Assembly (NCBI GenBank): GCA_030606465.1
Contig: JAUWGL010000032.1
Coordinates: 1-8,291, forward strand
DNA length: 8,291 nt
Source: Thermoplasmata archaeon
GTDB taxonomy: Archaea > Thermoplasmatota > E2 > DHVEG-1
Direction: 5' to 3'
In this document: positions 7,601-8,291 of the stretch, one piece after another
How the letters are laid out: the number at the start of each line of letters is the position of its first letter
How positions within the stretch are numbered: the first letter of the stretch is position 1
The notes under the pieces: generated by a model
What the model was told of the DNA's origin: nothing
Database searches by the model: none
The model's input: the letters and a program-made list of their open reading frames with translations, nothing else
Translations under genes and position numbers: made by a program

Positions 7601-7968
7601 TGGTTAATATTTTAGGATTTATTCCAGTGTTAACAATAATTAGTATTATCTTAATATTATCAAATCTGGTTTTCACACGAATTAGTAAAAAACGGTTTTC
7701 ATTACTATCTTTAATTGCTGCGATAACTGTTTTGATTTGTTCAATTGGTATTTTTACTTATAGTATGTCAGAATTATCAGAAATTGGAATAGGGAGTTTT
7801 ATTGGAAATGGTAATCAGTATGTGAGTATACCCGGGGAAAACATAGATGCAACATTGTTTTGCAGTTGGGGCCCAAATATCGGTTATTGTCTATATTTTT
7901 TTGCTATTGTTTCATTAATTATAATATTAATTATAAATATAGCCAAATGGTTTAAGAAAAAAGAATGA
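4696..7968 (+). CDS. Large modular secreted and membrane-anchored surface protein with C-terminal five-helix membrane domain, function unknown
   Basis: 1090 residues. A Sec-type signal peptide covers 1-25 (KK, hydrophobic core, likely cleavage after GSSA). Residues 28-130 (WWGKEWSYTQEILV ... RYYVYYDD) resemble DUF2341-type beta-sandwich domains of archaeal surface proteins. Residues about 150-480 form an unrecognised aromatic-rich, beta-rich region. Residues about 490-875 look like three transthyretin/carboxypeptidase-regulatory-like Ig folds, each marked by a PG-x-Y motif: FPGKYLVKIY (585-594), FPGSYNLELTY (764-774) and PPGRYNLSVY (842-851). Five membrane spans follow (about 880-899, 905-928, 971-993, 1001-1022 and 1062-1083). 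Loop charges (RKK, ISKKR and the terminal KWFKKKE) obey the positive-inside rule, with the long domain outside and C-terminus inside. The ATG at 4696 has a GAAGGG purine stretch upstream; an earlier ATG at 4677 hits a stop after two codons. No catalytic motif was recognised. A carbohydrate-binding, adhesion or sensing role is only a guess. Confidence 0.85.
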   Translation: MVKKLLVSILLVNIILSSIPLGSSANNQLWWGKEWSYTQEILVPIDTSAKNAKYQPIDVRVVFDHACWAKDESIHSIRVVYDNGGKQTEIESQIYDLEYSDDTHITLCSLVFLIPKDANGNERYYVYYDDTEKTGPNYPDHITIDESYYNYEPIPGYPYESRYYKITQNDEIVYAISQEGHSRGIGTSQQVTKLKEGATDVKPQNGEAIVSFEIWYYYGQDIKDYSSTLQKFISRKLLVDGNLMTEFEIVSGTPREDMQTTVTYKYYYCPSENKKIYAHVKHEMLKDCTVQSGENFDGVFVSIQTGGVKSSSIKELNFGKILPFLHVYTEQEIIQKYDIDTDPEYVPGEWHTRLLNTKHDVDLGSKAWACFDEGETGKAHSIILNSNSVIKSGKDERDGVQLKAHESDYPHLPGFEIDSATFSLGRNSYEKGSTHDIDIPKDLIIEFDAEFFSTENGGYKAVEREAEIFQSLSKIRPEVKEKNYDDEAEKGECSLTAYVHFAPSFPLGLLLSAALGKNIPYIYAELYKDDGSFISSGDINRLPSSKNIEFTSENMNFFQKLKTYIGFFDWRNLTFFKKICFNDLFPGKYLVKIYKGNSFWGKNQRFIGFQIINVEKDTKAHIFCKPEAKLQISVFDQEKKGVQDIRILLQRNKIDIASNVTDQKGTVTINVPCDIIDTYLLKAVHKGLVVYEEPIKIGYIRNLIPVKKTINIELYDFILEVADKWGLSPEVELNPVLINQDANEPVMITGEQISPGFFVFSDVFPGSYNLELTYKSFVYEKTIQIPAEKSFNLDFPVEYNVETSVFDVRGNSLDDVKIQICRGSKKIEKTVNGQSCSLFSIPPGRYNLSVYQNNELIGKRKITIYSDRSISLITNKETFYPLLITGVIGLFIAFCMFCSYRKKDFMFFIKIVCISLLFVALVFPWWMLHGSSGDVETTTRMFVIPVKMVTLTTTSDVIGGEFASLPNEMVNILGFIPVLTIISIILILSNLVFTRISKKRFSLLSLIAAITVLICSIGIFTYSMSELSEIGIGSFIGNGNQYVSIPGENIDATLFCSWGPNIGYCLYFFAIVSLIIILIINIAKWFKKKE

Positions 7969-8291
7969 GCGGGAATATGAATAGACAATTAGCTAACTAT
8001 TTCTGGCATTGCGTGGAAATCTTATGCTGTAGAATAAAACTATTTGCAGATATATATGAAAAGCTCATAGGTGCAGCGTATAAAAAAGAAAATAAAATTT
8101 TTGATTTATCTAACTCTAAAAAAATATTACATATCGGTTGTGGCAGATATCCAATTACAGCCTTAACTCTTGTAAAAAATTATGATGCAAATATCGTTGC
8201 TATCGATAGAGACCCTAAAGCAGTAAGATCAGCTATTCAAATAGTAGATGATAAAAAATTCAGTGATAAAATAGATGTCAAGGTTGGTGAT
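7965..8291 (+). CDS. Class I SAM-dependent methyltransferase-like protein (nicotianamine-synthase-like motif I), 3' end cut by window edge
   Basis: 109 codons are visible to the window end. Start ATG at 7965 overlaps the TGA of the surface-protein gene in an ATGA junction, implying translational coupling; a second in-frame ATG at 7977 is an alternative start. After a helical, cysteine-containing N-terminus (WHCVEILCCRIK, 14-25), a Rossmann motif I is clear: KKILHIGCGRYPITALTLV (52-70), followed by the second strand ending in the acidic ribose-binding residue (IVAIDRDPKAV, 77-87). The G-x-G-x-x-P-x-T-A-L form with a proline is reminiscent of nicotianamine synthase and related archaeal enzymes more than of ordinary methyltransferases. 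The catalytic half is off the window, so substrate and reaction cannot be told. Confidence 0.8.
   Translation, partial: MSGNMNRQLANYFWHCVEILCCRIKLFADIYEKLIGAAYKKENKIFDLSNSKKILHIGCGRYPITALTLVKNYDANIVAIDRDPKAVRSAIQIVDDKKFSDKIDVKVGD

Noticed and set aside
7392..7676. 94-codon minus-strand frame opposite the membrane region of the surface protein
   Set aside because: Antisense to the membrane helices; no supporting start signal or homology.
1..8291. CRISPR arrays, tRNA or rRNA genes, insertion sequences, attachment sites
   Set aside because: I saw no regularly spaced repeats, no cloverleaf or rRNA-like stretch, no transposase motifs and no terminal inverted repeats.

Overview
This AT-rich window looks archaeal. 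On the minus strand it carries three consecutive enzyme genes of the modified (archaeal) mevalonate pathway: mevalonate kinase, a UbiD-family decarboxylase, and the large catalytic subunit of an aconitase-X-type phosphomevalonate dehydratase. Start regions resemble archaeal ones, with TATA-box-like elements (TTATATAG, CATATACTA), Shine-Dalgarno sites matching parts of GGAGGTGAT, and an oligo-T stretch that could act as a terminator. The enzyme set argues against Halobacteria and Thermoplasmatales, which use other mevalonate variants. A methanogen-like, Thermoplasmata-related or other uncultured archaeal lineage fits, but I cannot name the taxon.

Layout. Positions 1-3446 (minus strand) are a compact operon read right to left: mevalonate kinase (3446-2499), UbiD-like decarboxylase (2492-1182), a small LpdD-like protein (1198-881) and aconitase X (890 to beyond the left edge). 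Junctions are a 6-base gap, a 17-base overlap and a 10-base overlap, so the genes are almost certainly co-transcribed and partly translationally coupled. Positions 3447-3571 hold the operon's probable promoter and the likely T-tract terminator of the next gene. Positions 3572-4543 (minus) encode a polytopic membrane protein of the lysylphosphatidylglycerol-synthase-type flippase-like family (UPF0104/AglD-like). Positions 4544-4695 are a divergent intergenic region with two TATA-like boxes facing right. Positions 4696-7968 (plus) encode a 1090-residue secreted and membrane-anchored surface protein. Its stop codon overlaps the start of a class I SAM-binding protein (7965 to beyond the right edge) in an ATGA junction.

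How the genes work together. The left operon should phosphorylate mevalonate, dehydrate mevalonate 5-phosphate to trans-anhydromevalonate 5-phosphate, and decarboxylate that to isopentenyl phosphate. Isopentenyl phosphate kinase and the small DUF126 dehydratase subunit are not in the window and may lie to the left. The most interesting item is the small protein wedged between decarboxylase and dehydratase. It resembles the LpdD family found with bacterial UbiD-type gallate decarboxylases and proposed to help prenylated-FMN handling, so it is a candidate cofactor chaperone or accessory subunit for the archaeal decarboxylase. The right half is a separate, less conserved unit: a modular cell-surface protein coupled to a possible methyltransferase or nicotianamine-synthase-like enzyme, of unknown purpose.
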